Shown in pieces: positions 18,975-28,084 of a stretch of 64,000 nt of DNA (position 1 is its first letter; each line of letters starts with the position of its first letter). Under the pieces are notes generated by a model that worked only from the letters and a program-made list of their open reading frames with translations, had not been told where the DNA came from and made no database searches. A program made the translations under genes and the position numbers. This DNA is from Duganella sp. BJB480 (lineage in GTDB: Bacteria > Pseudomonadota > Gammaproteobacteria > Burkholderiales > Burkholderiaceae_D), in the NCBI GenBank assembly GCA_003416985.1, contig QVIN01000006.1:517871-581870 (forward strand), written 5' to 3'.

Positions 18975-21900
18975 ATGAATTTCACCGACATCTTCATCAA
19001 GCGGCCGGTGCTGGCCAGCGTGGTCAGCCTGCTGATCGTGGTGCTGGGCCTGCGCTCGCTGTTCAGCCTGCCGATCAACCAGTATCCGAAGACGCAGAAC
19101 GCGGTGGTGACCATCTCCACCACCTACTACGGCGCCGACGCCTCCACCGTGGCCGGCTTCATCACGCAGCCGCTGGAGTCCGCCATCGCGCAGGCGCAGG
19201 GCATCGACTACCTGTCCTCGTCGTCCAACAGCGGCGTGTCGGTGATCACCGCCACCTTGCGGCTGAACTACGATTCCAACCGCGCGCTGACCGAGATCAC
19301 CACCCAGGTCAACTCGGTGCGCAACCAGCTGCCGCAGCAGGCGCAGCAGCCGGTGCTGACGGTGCAGACCGGCCAGACCACCGACGCCATGTACATGGGC
19401 TTCTACAGCGACACGCTGCCGACCAACAACGTGACCGACTTCCTGGCGCGCGTGGTCAAGCCCAAGCTGGACTCGATCCAGGGCGTGCAGACCGCCGAAC
19501 TGCTGGGCGCGCGCCAGTTCGCGCTGCGCGCCTGGCTGGACGCCGGCAAGATGGCCGCGCACGGCGTCACCGCGACCGAGGTCAGCGCCGCGCTGGCGCA
19601 GAACAACTACCTGACCGGGCTGGGCGCCTCCAAGGGCCAGATGGTGACCGTGCCGCTGACCGCCGGCACCGACCTGCACACGGTCGACGAGTTCAAGGCG
19701 CTGGCCGTCAAGCAGGTGGGCGGCGCCATCGTCCACCTGGAGGACATCGCCACCGTCACGCTGGGTTCGGAGAACTATGACTTCAACGTCGCCTTCAGCG
19801 GCGTGCGCTCGGTGTTCATCGGCATCAAGGTCGCGCCCGAGGCCAACATCCTGGACGTGGCCAAGCGCGTGCGCGAGGCCTTCCCGCCGATCAAGGAGCA
19901 GCTGCCGAACGGCCTGACCGGCGAGATCGTCTACGACTCCACCGAGTTCATCAACACCTCCATCGACGAGGTGGTCAAGACCCTGGTCGAGGCGCTGATC
20001 ATCGTCACCATCGTCATCTACCTGTTCCTGGGCAGCTTCCGCGCGGTGATCGTGCCGGTGATCGCCATGCCGCTGTCGCTGGTGGGCACCTTCTTCGTGA
20101 TGCTGATGCTGGGCTACTCGATCAACCTGCTGACCCTGCTGGCCATCGTGCTGGCCATCGGCCTGGTGGTGGACGACGCCATCATCGTGGTGGAGAACGT
20201 CGACCGCCACATGAAGGAGGGCATCAAGCCGTTCGACGCCGCCATCATCGCCGCGCGCGAGCTCGGCTCGCCCATCCTGGCGATGACGGTGGTGCTGATC
20301 GCCGTGTACGTGCCGATCGGCTTTCAGGGCGGTCTGACCGGCGCGCTGTTCACCGAGTTCGCCTTCACGCTGGCCGGCGCGGTCGCGGTGTCGGGCATCG
20401 TCGCGCTGACCCTGTCGCCGATGATGTGCGGCCACTTCTTCGACGCCAAGCAGGACGAGGGCCGCTTCGTCAAGGCTATCGACAAGGTGTTCGAGAAGGT
20501 CCACAACGGCTACCTGCGTTTGCTGCACAGCCTGCTCAACACCTGGCCGGTGCTGATCGTCATGGGCGTCATCCTCAGCCTGCTGCTGGGGCTGATGTTC
20601 AAGATGTCGCAGTCCGAGCTGGCGCCGGAGGAGGACCAGGGCATCGTGCTGTCGCAGGTGGTCGGCGCGCCGACCGCCACCTCGGACCAGATGCAGGCCT
20701 ACGCCAAGCAGATCTTCGACATCTCGCACTCGCTGCCCGAGTACGAGCAGATGTTCCAGATCACCGGCGTGCCGACCACCAACGCCGGCATCGGCGGCGT
20801 GCTGTTCAAGTCGTGGGACAAGCGATCGCGCTCGGCGCACGAGATCCAGCAGGAGCTGCAGCAGAAGTGGAACCACGTGGCGGGCGGGCGCGTGGCGGCG
20901 TTCCAGTTCCCGGCGCTGCCGGGCAGCTCGGGCTTGCCGGTGCAGTTCGTCATCACCACCACCGAGCCGTTCGAGAACCTCAACACGGTGGCGCAGGCGG
21001 TGCTGGACAAGGCCCGCAAGGACAACAAGTTCTACTTCGCCGACGTCGACCTGAAGATCGATTCGCCGCAGGCGCGCGTCGAGGTCGACCGCGACAAGCT
21101 GGCCACGCTGGGCCTGACGCAGCAGGACTTCGGCAACGCCATGGGCGCGGCGCTGGGCGGCGGCTACGTCAACTACTTCTCGATCTCGGGCCGCTCGTAC
21201 AAGGTGATCCCGCAGGTGCAGCAGGTCGACCGCCTCAACCCGTCCGACGTGCTGGACTTTTACATCAAGACCCCGAGCGGCGCCATGATCCCGGCCAGCA
21301 CCGTGGCCAGCATCAAGTACAGCGTGCAGCCGGAGTCGGTGACCCGCTTCCAGCAGCTCAACTCGGCCACCATCTCCGGCGTGACCGGCGCCTCGCAGGG
21401 CGAGATCCTCGAATACCTGCGCAACACCGTCAAGGAAGTGGCGCCGACCGGCTACACGGTCGACTACTCGGGCGGTTCGCGCCAGTTCATGAGCGAGTCG
21501 GGCGGCTTCCTGGTGACGATGGCGTTCGCCGTCATCATCGTGTTCCTGGCGCTGGCGGCGCAGTTCGAGAGCTTCCGCGACCCGATCGTGATTTTGTTCT
21601 CGGTGCCGATGGCGCTGTTCGGCGCGATGACCTTCATCTTCCTCGGCTTCGCCTCGATCAACATCTACACCCAGGTCGGGCTGGTGACGCTGATGGGGCT
21701 GATCTCCAAGCACGGCATCCTGATCGTCGAGGTGGCCAACCACCTGCGCATCGCCGGCAAGAGCAAGCGCGAGGCCATCGAGGAGGCGGCCGCCACCCGC
21801 CTGCGCCCCATCCTGATGACCACGGCGGCCATGGTGTTCGGCGTGGTGCCGCTGGTGGTGGCCTCCGGCGCCGGCGCGGCCGGGCGCCACGCGATGGGCC

Positions 21901-22064
21901 TGGTGATCTTCACCGGCCTGTCGATCGGCACGCTGTTCACGCTGTTCGTGGTGCCGGCCATGTATATGTTCCTGTCCGGCCAGCACAAGGCCGATCCGCA
22001 GGCCGACCCGCACGCCGCCGGCCACGGCGGCGCGGCGCCGGCCCCCGCCGGCCAGCCGACCTGA
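18975..22064 (+). CDS. RND multidrug efflux pump, inner-membrane
   Basis: 1029 residues, the standard HAE1 length, with 12 expected membrane helices and two large periplasmic loops. The family start MNFTDIFIKRPVLASVVSLL is intact. GLVVDDAIIVVENVDRHMKEG carries the paired Asp of the proton relay in helix 4, and FAVIIVFLALAAQFESFRDP and LISKHGILIVEVAN mark the second half. It exports toxic compounds using the proton gradient. It resembles the MexI group; substrates cannot be read. A poly-His/Ala/Pro tail (residues 1008-1029) is probably disordered. Confidence 0.96.
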   Translation: MNFTDIFIKRPVLASVVSLLIVVLGLRSLFSLPINQYPKTQNAVVTISTTYYGADASTVAGFITQPLESAIAQAQGIDYLSSSSNSGVSVITATLRLNYDSNRALTEITTQVNSVRNQLPQQAQQPVLTVQTGQTTDAMYMGFYSDTLPTNNVTDFLARVVKPKLDSIQGVQTAELLGARQFALRAWLDAGKMAAHGVTATEVSAALAQNNYLTGLGASKGQMVTVPLTAGTDLHTVDEFKALAVKQVGGAIVHLEDIATVTLGSENYDFNVAFSGVRSVFIGIKVAPEANILDVAKRVREAFPPIKEQLPNGLTGEIVYDSTEFINTSIDEVVKTLVEALIIVTIVIYLFLGSFRAVIVPVIAMPLSLVGTFFVMLMLGYSINLLTLLAIVLAIGLVVDDAIIVVENVDRHMKEGIKPFDAAIIAARELGSPILAMTVVLIAVYVPIGFQGGLTGALFTEFAFTLAGAVAVSGIVALTLSPMMCGHFFDAKQDEGRFVKAIDKVFEKVHNGYLRLLHSLLNTWPVLIVMGVILSLLLGLMFKMSQSELAPEEDQGIVLSQVVGAPTATSDQMQAYAKQIFDISHSLPEYEQMFQITGVPTTNAGIGGVLFKSWDKRSRSAHEIQQELQQKWNHVAGGRVAAFQFPALPGSSGLPVQFVITTTEPFENLNTVAQAVLDKARKDNKFYFADVDLKIDSPQARVEVDRDKLATLGLTQQDFGNAMGAALGGGYVNYFSISGRSYKVIPQVQQVDRLNPSDVLDFYIKTPSGAMIPASTVASIKYSVQPESVTRFQQLNSATISGVTGASQGEILEYLRNTVKEVAPTGYTVDYSGGSRQFMSESGGFLVTMAFAVIIVFLALAAQFESFRDPIVILFSVPMALFGAMTFIFLGFASINIYTQVGLVTLMGLISKHGILIVEVANHLRIAGKSKREAIEEAAATRLRPILMTTAAMVFGVVPLVVASGAGAAGRHAMGLVIFTGLSIGTLFTLFVVPAMYMFLSGQHKADPQADPHAAGHGGAAPAPAGQPT

Positions 22065-22084
22065 AGCCGCGCGAGGTGTCCGGC

Positions 22085-23122
22085 ATGGGCAAGGGCGCGG
22101 GCGGCCGCTTCGGCTGGCTGTCCGGCCGGCGCAAACGCAGCATCGAGGAAGTGATCCTGATGCTGCTGTGCGCGCTGACCATCCCCAGCATCCTGCCGTT
22201 CGGCGTGTACCGGCTGGTGCAGCGCCAATGGATGGCGGCGGCGGTCGACATGGCGCTGGTGCTGGCCATGCTGGCGGTGATCGTGCACGTGTGGCGCACC
22301 GGCCGCCACCGCGTCGCCGGCTTCTGCGTCACGCTGTTCTACTCGGCCGGCCTGCTGGCCATCGTGTACCTGCGCGGCGTGTCGCTGATCTACTGGGTCT
22401 ACCCGACCATGATCGCCTGCTACTTCGTGCTGCGGCCGCGGGTGGCGGTGGCGATCAACAGCGTCACGCTGGCGGCGCTGGTGGCCATCCTGGTGTCGCA
22501 GATGGCGGTGCTGAACCTGTTGACCATCATCGTCACCATCGGCCTGGTCAACCTGTTCGCCTACATCTTCGCCTACCGCACGGGCGAGCAGAACAAGGCG
22601 CTGCACACCGAGGTCGAGCTGGACTTCCTGACCGGCATCGGCAACCGCCGCGCGCTGGACCGCAAGCTGGCCGAGCATGCCGACGAGCGCCGTCCGCAGC
22701 TGCCGGCCTGCCTGCTGTTGCTGGACCTGGACCATTTCAAGCAGGTCAACGACAGCTACGGCCACGCGGCCGGCGACCAGGCGCTGCGGCGGCTGGCCGA
22801 GGTGATGCGCCTGCACACGCGCTCGACCGACCGCCTGTTCCGCTACGGCGGCGAGGAGTTCGCGGTGATCGCCAACGGCGCCGAGCTGGGCGCGGCCACG
22901 CGGCTGGCCGAGAACCTGCGGGCCGCCGTGGCCGGCGCCACGCTGATCGACGGCCACCCGCTGACGGTGTCGATCGGCGTGGCCTTCATGGACAAGCGCG
23001 GCACGCCGGCCGGCTGGCTCCAGCAGGCCGACACCATGCTGTACGCGGCCAAGCAGGGCGGCCGCGACACCGTCCGCGTGGCGGCGGTCGAGCCGGCGTC
23101 AGACTATGCCCATCGCGCGTAG
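22085..23122 (+). CDS. Membrane diguanylate cyclase (GGDEF)
   Basis: 345 residues. About six hydrophobic helices (residues 20-175) form an uncharacterised membrane sensor, followed by a GGDEF domain: DFLTGIGNRRALD, DLDHFKQVNDSYGHAAGD and GGEEF at residues 255-259, so the active site is intact (Glu for Asp is common). An RxxD inhibitory site (246-249) sits five residues before it, so the enzyme should be product-inhibited. It makes c-di-GMP. The start ATG 22085 follows GAGG by 9 bases and lies only 20 bp past the pump gene, so it is in the efflux operon. Its end overlaps the convergent methyltransferase gene by 24 bp. Confidence 0.92.
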   Translation: MGKGAGGRFGWLSGRRKRSIEEVILMLLCALTIPSILPFGVYRLVQRQWMAAAVDMALVLAMLAVIVHVWRTGRHRVAGFCVTLFYSAGLLAIVYLRGVSLIYWVYPTMIACYFVLRPRVAVAINSVTLAALVAILVSQMAVLNLLTIIVTIGLVNLFAYIFAYRTGEQNKALHTEVELDFLTGIGNRRALDRKLAEHADERRPQLPACLLLLDLDHFKQVNDSYGHAAGDQALRRLAEVMRLHTRSTDRLFRYGGEEFAVIANGAELGAATRLAENLRAAVAGATLIDGHPLTVSIGVAFMDKRGTPAGWLQQADTMLYAAKQGGRDTVRVAAVEPASDYAHRA

Positions 23123-24634
23123 CAGCGGCAGCCGGCGTTCGCGGAACTCGGTGGCCTGGGCGGTCAGTTCGCTCAGGTTCTGTTCGTCGCCGGCCAGCAC
23201 GACGCCTTCCTTGGAGATGGTCTGCTGCGACGCCTTGATCACCTGCCACGCGTGATGCGCCCATTCCGACGGCTGCTGCTTGCCCTGCAGGATGGCGCCG
23301 ACGAACAGCTGCTGGAAGCGGCCGACCGGAATGCCGGAGCCGGTCACCGGGCTGGCCAGCGTGGACACCTCGCCGCTCCAGCTCGCCTGGCGCAGCAGGC
23401 GCCGGTTCAGGCGGTCGGTTTGCGGACGGCGCGCGTTGGCGACGGTTGGGTCCTGGGCGGCGGCCAGTACGCCCTTGCTCGCCAGTAGCAGGCAGGCCTC
23501 GTGCAGCTGGCCGAGCACGATGCCCTCGCTGCGCAGCGACGCCTCGATGTCGCCGATGGTACGCACCGCGTGATCGCCCAGCAGCTTGATGATGGGGGCG
23601 TAGATGGCCTCGGTCAGCGCGGCGTCGCCCAGCGCGCCCTTGATGGCGAGGGTGACCGATGCCGGCGCTTCGCACAGCACCACGCGCTGGGCGCGCAGCT
23701 GTTCGGCGCACTCGACCGCCCGCAGCGGGCGCTTGCCCTTGACCCAGTAATCGCGGCGGAACTGCTGGCACACCATGAAATCGTAGACGCTTTCGCGGAA
23801 CGTCGGGTCGCCCAGTTCCTTGAGCAGCAGCTGCTGGTCCGGCGTCAGGTTGAGCGCCGGGACCAGGTCGGTGAAAGCGGCCGAGCAGGCGAAGTCCAGC
23901 TTGGCCGTGGACAGCAGCTGCGCCATGTCGGCAAACGACATCGGCAGCCAGTCGCGGTTGAAGTACTCGTGGGCCAGGTAATGGCGGTCGAGGGTTTCCA
24001 TGAACTTCAGCCGCTCCGCGATCTGCGGATTGGTGCGCGCAAACAGGGGATTGGTGGCCATCAGCCGGTTGGCGAAGGCGAGGGCGCCATCGACCTTGGC
24101 CAGCACGCCGGCGCCCGGCGGCGTCAGCGTGGCGGCGTGCTGCGTCATCAGATCGCGCATGGGGACCATGGCCGCATAGCCGGGCTGGGTGTTGTAGCTG
24201 ATGTACAGCACGCCGCCGACCCTGAGCTTGCGCCGCACGAAGTCGACGATGATGGCGCGGTTTTCGTCCGAGATCCAGCTCCAGATGCCGTGTACGCCGA
24301 TGAAGTCGAAGTCCGGCAGGTCGGCGCGGCTGCAGAATTCGGCGAAGGCCTGGTCGAACAGGCGGGGGCCGCCGTCGATGCCGGCGGCCAGTTCCTGCGC
24401 GTAGCCGGCCTGCGCCGGATTGAAGTCGGTGCCGTACCACTGGACGCCCGATGCGGCGCCGTGGACGTTGATGCTGAGTCCCTGGCCGAAGCCCAGTTCG
24501 CACGCGGTGGCGACCTGCGGCGGCGCCAGGCCCTCCTTCAGCAGCGCCAGATTGGCCCGCAGCGGGTTGAGCGCATCATAGTAACCGTAGGTATAGCCGA
24601 TGTCCGCGACGTAGCCGCTGGTCCAGTCCGTCAT
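23099..24634 (-). CDS. Class I SAM methyltransferase with regulatory domain
   Basis: 511 residues. The N-terminal half is a class I methyltransferase: ACELGFGQGLSIN (SAM-binding motif I), YGTDFNPAQAGYA (motif II) and FDFIGVHGIWSWIS. The central part (about 220-310) with NPQIAERLKFMETLDRHYLA and YFNRDW matches the methyltransferase regulatory domain found in proteins such as the rickettsial outer-membrane protein lysine methyltransferases, and a C-terminal helical region follows. The target may be a protein lysine, by that analogy; this is inference. It has its own promoter region, divergent from a small secreted protein. Confidence 0.85.
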   Translation of the reverse strand: MTDWTSGYVADIGYTYGYYDALNPLRANLALLKEGLAPPQVATACELGFGQGLSINVHGAASGVQWYGTDFNPAQAGYAQELAAGIDGGPRLFDQAFAEFCSRADLPDFDFIGVHGIWSWISDENRAIIVDFVRRKLRVGGVLYISYNTQPGYAAMVPMRDLMTQHAATLTPPGAGVLAKVDGALAFANRLMATNPLFARTNPQIAERLKFMETLDRHYLAHEYFNRDWLPMSFADMAQLLSTAKLDFACSAAFTDLVPALNLTPDQQLLLKELGDPTFRESVYDFMVCQQFRRDYWVKGKRPLRAVECAEQLRAQRVVLCEAPASVTLAIKGALGDAALTEAIYAPIIKLLGDHAVRTIGDIEASLRSEGIVLGQLHEACLLLASKGVLAAAQDPTVANARRPQTDRLNRRLLRQASWSGEVSTLASPVTGSGIPVGRFQQLFVGAILQGKQQPSEWAHHAWQVIKASQQTISKEGVVLAGDEQNLSELTAQATEFRERRLPLLRAMGIV

Positions 24635-24661
24635 AATCCATCCTTCGCCATGAATGTGGTC

Positions 24662-24690
24662 TGTCGATTTTAATGCTGTTTTGTTATGAT
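24662..24690 (+). promoter_or_regulatory. Probable promoter for the small secreted protein
   Basis: TATGAT (24685-24690) preceded by TGT forms an extended -10; TGTCGA at 24662-24667 is a weak -35 at 17 bp. It is 43 bp before the start codon at 24733. Confidence 0.38.
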
Positions 24691-24732
24691 GAGCGGGTTT
24701 AGTGCCTTATTGTGTGCGGGATGGGAGCCGGG

Positions 24733-25131
24733 ATGAAGGAAATCGTTGTTGCGGCCTGTCTGGCGGCCATGCCGTTGGCCGCCTGGTCGCTGCCGGAAGC
24801 GCCGGCGGTGAAGCCGGCCGAACCGGTCGCGGGCGACCTGAGCCAGCCGCCGCCGCTGTCCGACGCATTGATCCGCAAGGCCGTGCGCGACACCATCGCG
24901 GAAGACCCGCATCCGGTTGATCCGGCCAAGGCGTCCTCCGGGGTCTACGGCACCACCACGCCCAGCATGCACGACAAGATGAGCGCCGCCTTCGAACAGG
25001 CCAAGGTGCCCGACTGCCTGCATGACGACGCGCTCAAGCTGCAGCCGGCCTACATCGGGCCGGTCGCGGTGGTGGGGCCGTACTCGCTGCCGTGGGTGAT
25101 CGCGGCGGTGATACGGGGCAAATGCCGCTGA
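24733..25131 (+). CDS. Small secreted protein, unknown
   Basis: 132 residues from ATG 24733, with GGGAGCCGGG before it; the frame is open upstream to 24712 but the signal peptide (MKEIVVAACLAAMPLAAWS) starts here. The mature part is Pro/Ala-rich then has MHDKMSAAFEQAKVPDCLHDD and a final hydrophobic LPWVIAAVIRGKCR, with two Cys that could pair. I recognise no named domain; proteins of this pattern (signal, DCLHDDALK, C-terminal KCR) recur as hypothetical proteins in related bacteria. The stop lies 4 bp from the end of the convergent NnrU gene. Confidence 0.72.
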   Translation: MKEIVVAACLAAMPLAAWSLPEAPAVKPAEPVAGDLSQPPPLSDALIRKAVRDTIAEDPHPVDPAKASSGVYGTTTPSMHDKMSAAFEQAKVPDCLHDDALKLQPAYIGPVAVVGPYSLPWVIAAVIRGKCR

Positions 25132-25135
25132 GCCT

Positions 25136-25711
25136 TCAGAACGGGCTCACGCCGATCAGCATCCGGTGCAGCCAGTGGGCGAACAGCACCGACACCGCGA
25201 TCCCCGCCACCACCGTGACCGCCGTCGCCACGCCCTTGCCGGGCGGGTAGACGGTGCCGGCGGCGGCGTCGCGCTTGCGGGCCGAGCGGAACAGCAGCAC
25301 CGACCACACCAGGAAGCCGCCGAACAGGATGATGTCGTGCAGCGTGCCGTTGGCCAGCAGGTGGGCCAGCGCCCAGACCTTGACGGCCAGCGTCATCGGA
25401 TGATGCAGGCGCGCCTTGATGCCGTTGCGCGGCACGTAGGCGGCCACCAGCAGGATGAAGGACAACACCATCAGCGGCGCCGCGATGTGCCGCATGAACA
25501 CCGGCGGCGACCACACCACCACCGGCTGCTGGCGCGCCAGCCCGTAGCCCCACAGCAGCAGCCCGAAGCCGGCCAGCGACACCAGCGAATACAGCCCCTT
25601 CCAGCCGTTTTCGCCCAGGCGGGCGCGCATGGCGGTGCGCCAGTCGTCGGCGAAGATGCGGACCGAATGCAGTCCGAGGAATATCAGCAAGCCCAGTATC
25701 ATTGGCGTCAT
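25136..25711 (-). CDS. NnrU-type integral membrane protein
   Basis: 191 residues from ATG 25711 (MTPMILGLLIFLGLHSVRI). Five to six hydrophobic helices and the segments LLIFLGLHSVRIF, HHPMTLAVKVWALAHLLANG and DIILFGGFLVWSV match NnrU, a membrane family related to the isoprenylcysteine methyltransferase/NnrU fold first seen beside denitrification genes. No nir or nor genes are here. The actual reaction is unknown. It is transcribed away from the MaoC operon, with a 64-bp gap on the same strand downstream of it. Confidence 0.8.
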   Translation of the reverse strand: MTPMILGLLIFLGLHSVRIFADDWRTAMRARLGENGWKGLYSLVSLAGFGLLLWGYGLARQQPVVVWSPPVFMRHIAAPLMVLSFILLVAAYVPRNGIKARLHHPMTLAVKVWALAHLLANGTLHDIILFGGFLVWSVLLFRSARKRDAAAGTVYPPGKGVATAVTVVAGIAVSVLFAHWLHRMLIGVSPF

Positions 25712-25775
25712 CGTCGCGTCCTTGGTGTTGGTTGAACTGCGCAGACGATACACCGGCCGGCGGCGGCACGCAACG

Positions 25776-26696
25776 TCAACGCAGGCGGCCGGCCAGGTGG
25801 ACCGTGTCGTTGGCGCCGGCCAGGCGCAGCGCGCGCCAGCCGTCGGTGTCGGCCTGCTGCGCCAACTGCACCGACAGCGCGCCGCTGGGCAGCGCGACCG
25901 GGCGCAGGAAGCGCACATCGAGCTCGGTGTAACTGCCCGGCGCCAGCGTCTCGACGCTGCGCGCCAGGCTGCCGAAGCCGTGCAGCACCAGGCCGCCGAA
26001 CAGCGAGCGGCGCGCCAGCGGCCCGCACCAGTGGATGGGATTGAAGTCGCCCGTCAGCAGCGCGAAGCGCAGGCCGTCGCCGGCTTCGGCGCGCCACGTG
26101 CCCGCCGTCCGCCACTCGGGATCGGGCGGCCGCGCCGGCGCCGCAGCGGCGACGCGCGCACCGGGCAGGCGCACGCGCAGGTGCAGCCGCGTCTCCACCA
26201 GACAAGCCTGCAACGCCGTTCCGGTGACGACGGCGACCACGATCCTGGCCCAGCCATCCGCATGCGTCACCTGCTCGACCGACGCGCGCAGCACCAGCGG
26301 CGTGGCGCGCGGCAGCGGCCCGTGCACCGTCAGCGACACGCCCTGGTTGATGATGCCGGTGAGGCGGTAGGGCAGTTGCATCAGCAGCGCGCTCACCAGC
26401 GGCAGGCTCCATTGCGAGACCATGTGCGGCGGCAGCTCGCCGTCATAACGGCCGGCCGCGCCGCACCAGCGGATGTAGTGGCCGACCAGCTGCGCCGGCG
26501 GCGCATCGATGCGGCGCCCGATGGGCGCGATGGCGTGCCGCTGCGTGCCATGCGCCGACGGCGGCATATGGTCGACCACTTCCCGGCGCGGCGGCAGCAG
26601 CACGCGGCCGGCCGCCTGCAGCAGCATGCCGGCGCTGGCCCGCAGCATCGTCCCCTGGTGGCGCAGCAGGCTGTATGGGACGACACCCGCCGTCAT
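25776..26696 (-). CDS. MaoC-like hydratase/dehydratase
   Basis: 306 residues. The C-terminal hot-dog domain has TGDFNPIHWCGPLA (Asp near residue 217), which fits the hydratase-2 active-site pattern GDxNPxH with catalytic Asp and His, and LFGGLVLHGFGSLARSVE. The N-terminal half looks like a second, degenerate hot-dog unit. Such enzymes hydrate enoyl-CoA or dehydrate 3-hydroxyacyl thioesters. ATG 26696 overlaps the serine hydrolase stop by 4 bp, so it is the last gene of the TonB-hydrolase-MaoC operon. The substrate is open: acyl-CoA from a lipid, polyester or aromatic chain are possible. Confidence 0.82.
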   Translation of the reverse strand: MTAGVVPYSLLRHQGTMLRASAGMLLQAAGRVLLPPRREVVDHMPPSAHGTQRHAIAPIGRRIDAPPAQLVGHYIRWCGAAGRYDGELPPHMVSQWSLPLVSALLMQLPYRLTGIINQGVSLTVHGPLPRATPLVLRASVEQVTHADGWARIVVAVVTGTALQACLVETRLHLRVRLPGARVAAAAPARPPDPEWRTAGTWRAEAGDGLRFALLTGDFNPIHWCGPLARRSLFGGLVLHGFGSLARSVETLAPGSYTELDVRFLRPVALPSGALSVQLAQQADTDGWRALRLAGANDTVHLAGRLR

Positions 26697-28084
26697 TCCA
26701 GCGCCTTGATCACGGCCGCCACCAGCGCCTGCGGTTGATAGTTCAGGCGGTCCGGCGTCAGTCCCAGCCGCACCACCACCAGATCCTTCGACGGTATCAC
26801 CGTGATGGTCTGGCCGTCGTGGCCTTCCAGCCAGTAGGTGTCGGCGGGCAGCTTGAATGGCGGGTCCGGGTCCTGTCCCTCCGGCGTGGTGCCTGAAGGT
26901 CCCCAGCGCCAGACCTGGCCTTGTCCATACTGGCCGCCGGAAGCAGGAGCCACCAGCTGCATGCCGGCCACGAAGCCTTCCGGCAGCAGGCGCTTGCCTT
27001 GCCAGACGCCGTCCTGCAGCAGGAACTGGCCGAAGCGCGCCCAGTCCTGCGTGGTCGCATACATATAGCTGGAGCCGACCAGGTTGCCGCGCGCGTCTGC
27101 CTCCATCACGGCGCTGCTCATGCCCAGCGGCTCGAACAGGCGCTCGTGCGGCAGCGCCAGCACGGCCGCCGACGTCGGCGCCTGCTTGCCGCCGGCCGCG
27201 GCCGCGCGCTGCCAGATCCGCGACAGCAGCAGCGTGGTGCCGCTGGAGTAGTTCCACGCGCTGCCCGGCGCCTGCGCCAGCGGCCGGGCGGCGCTGTAGG
27301 CCGCCATGTCCGGCTCCAGGTACAGCATGCGCGTCACATCCGAGACATCGCCGTAGCCCTCGTTGAATTGCAGGCCGCTGCTCATCGCCATCAGCTGCAC
27401 CAGCGTGATGGCGGCACGCGGATCGGCGGCGTCGGGCCAGAAGCCGCTTTGCCGCGGCGCGAGCTTGCCGTCGGCGATCTGGATGCCGACCAGCGCGGCG
27501 GTGACGGTCTTGGTCATCGACCATCCCAGCAGCGGCGTCGCGACATTGAAACCATCGCCGTAGCGCTGCGCCACCAGCCGGCCGTGGTGGATCACGGCCA
27601 CGCCGCGCATGCCGGGACCTGCCAGCGCATCCTGGTCCAGCAAGGCCTGCACCGCCGGCATGGCCAGCGGCAGCGAACCTGTCGGCCACGGCACGGTGGC
27701 CGACGGCGCCCAGATTTTAAGGGGAGAGTAGGTGTACCGCGCGGCCGTCCCGACATCGCCGTCCGGCACCACCGCGCAGCCGGTGCCGGGCCGGTACACG
27801 GCCAGGCCATTGCCGACAAAGCCCAGCAGGTCGGCGCGCACCAGCTTGCGCTCCTGGTCGACGCGCACCCTCAGCAGCTTGAGTATGGGATGGCCCGGCG
27901 CCTGCACATCGTCGGCCAGCACGGCCTGCGCGTCGCGGCCGGCGATGAAGACGTTGGAGCACACCATCTTGGCGCCGTAGTTCGCGCCGACGCGCAGCAG
28001 CTCCGGCGGATGCAGCGCCAGCGCGAGCACGCCGCCGGCCAGCACCACGGCTGCCACGGCGGCGAGCTTCAACCACTTGGCCAT
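26693..28084 (-). CDS. Serine hydrolase, beta-lactamase/esterase fold
   Basis: 463 residues with an N-terminal membrane helix or signal (VAAVVLAGGVLALAL). The three active-site motifs of the class C/DD-peptidase fold are present: SMTK (Ser near 188), YSS (near 278) and HDG (near 420) in place of KTG, as in esterase-like members such as EstB and nylon hydrolase. It thus probably hydrolyses an ester or amide rather than a beta-lactam. It starts directly after the TAG of the TonB receptor with no gap and overlaps the MaoC gene by 4 bp. Location is probably periplasmic or anchored in the inner membrane. Confidence 0.9.
   Translation of the reverse strand: MAKWLKLAAVAAVVLAGGVLALALHPPELLRVGANYGAKMVCSNVFIAGRDAQAVLADDVQAPGHPILKLLRVRVDQERKLVRADLLGFVGNGLAVYRPGTGCAVVPDGDVGTAARYTYSPLKIWAPSATVPWPTGSLPLAMPAVQALLDQDALAGPGMRGVAVIHHGRLVAQRYGDGFNVATPLLGWSMTKTVTAALVGIQIADGKLAPRQSGFWPDAADPRAAITLVQLMAMSSGLQFNEGYGDVSDVTRMLYLEPDMAAYSAARPLAQAPGSAWNYSSGTTLLLSRIWQRAAAAGGKQAPTSAAVLALPHERLFEPLGMSSAVMEADARGNLVGSSYMYATTQDWARFGQFLLQDGVWQGKRLLPEGFVAGMQLVAPASGGQYGQGQVWRWGPSGTTPEGQDPDPPFKLPADTYWLEGHDGQTITVIPSKDLVVVRLGLTPDRLNYQPQALVAAVIKALE

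Noticed and set aside
18861-22025. A minus-strand frame of about 1050 codons opposite the RND pump.
   Set aside because: Antisense of strongly biased codons; no domain and low complexity (Arg/His/Asp/Val), so not a gene.
26693-28084. Reading the serine hydrolase as a class C beta-lactamase.
   Set aside because: The KTG box is HDG and the N-terminal part is unlike AmpC; esterase-type hydrolases fit better.
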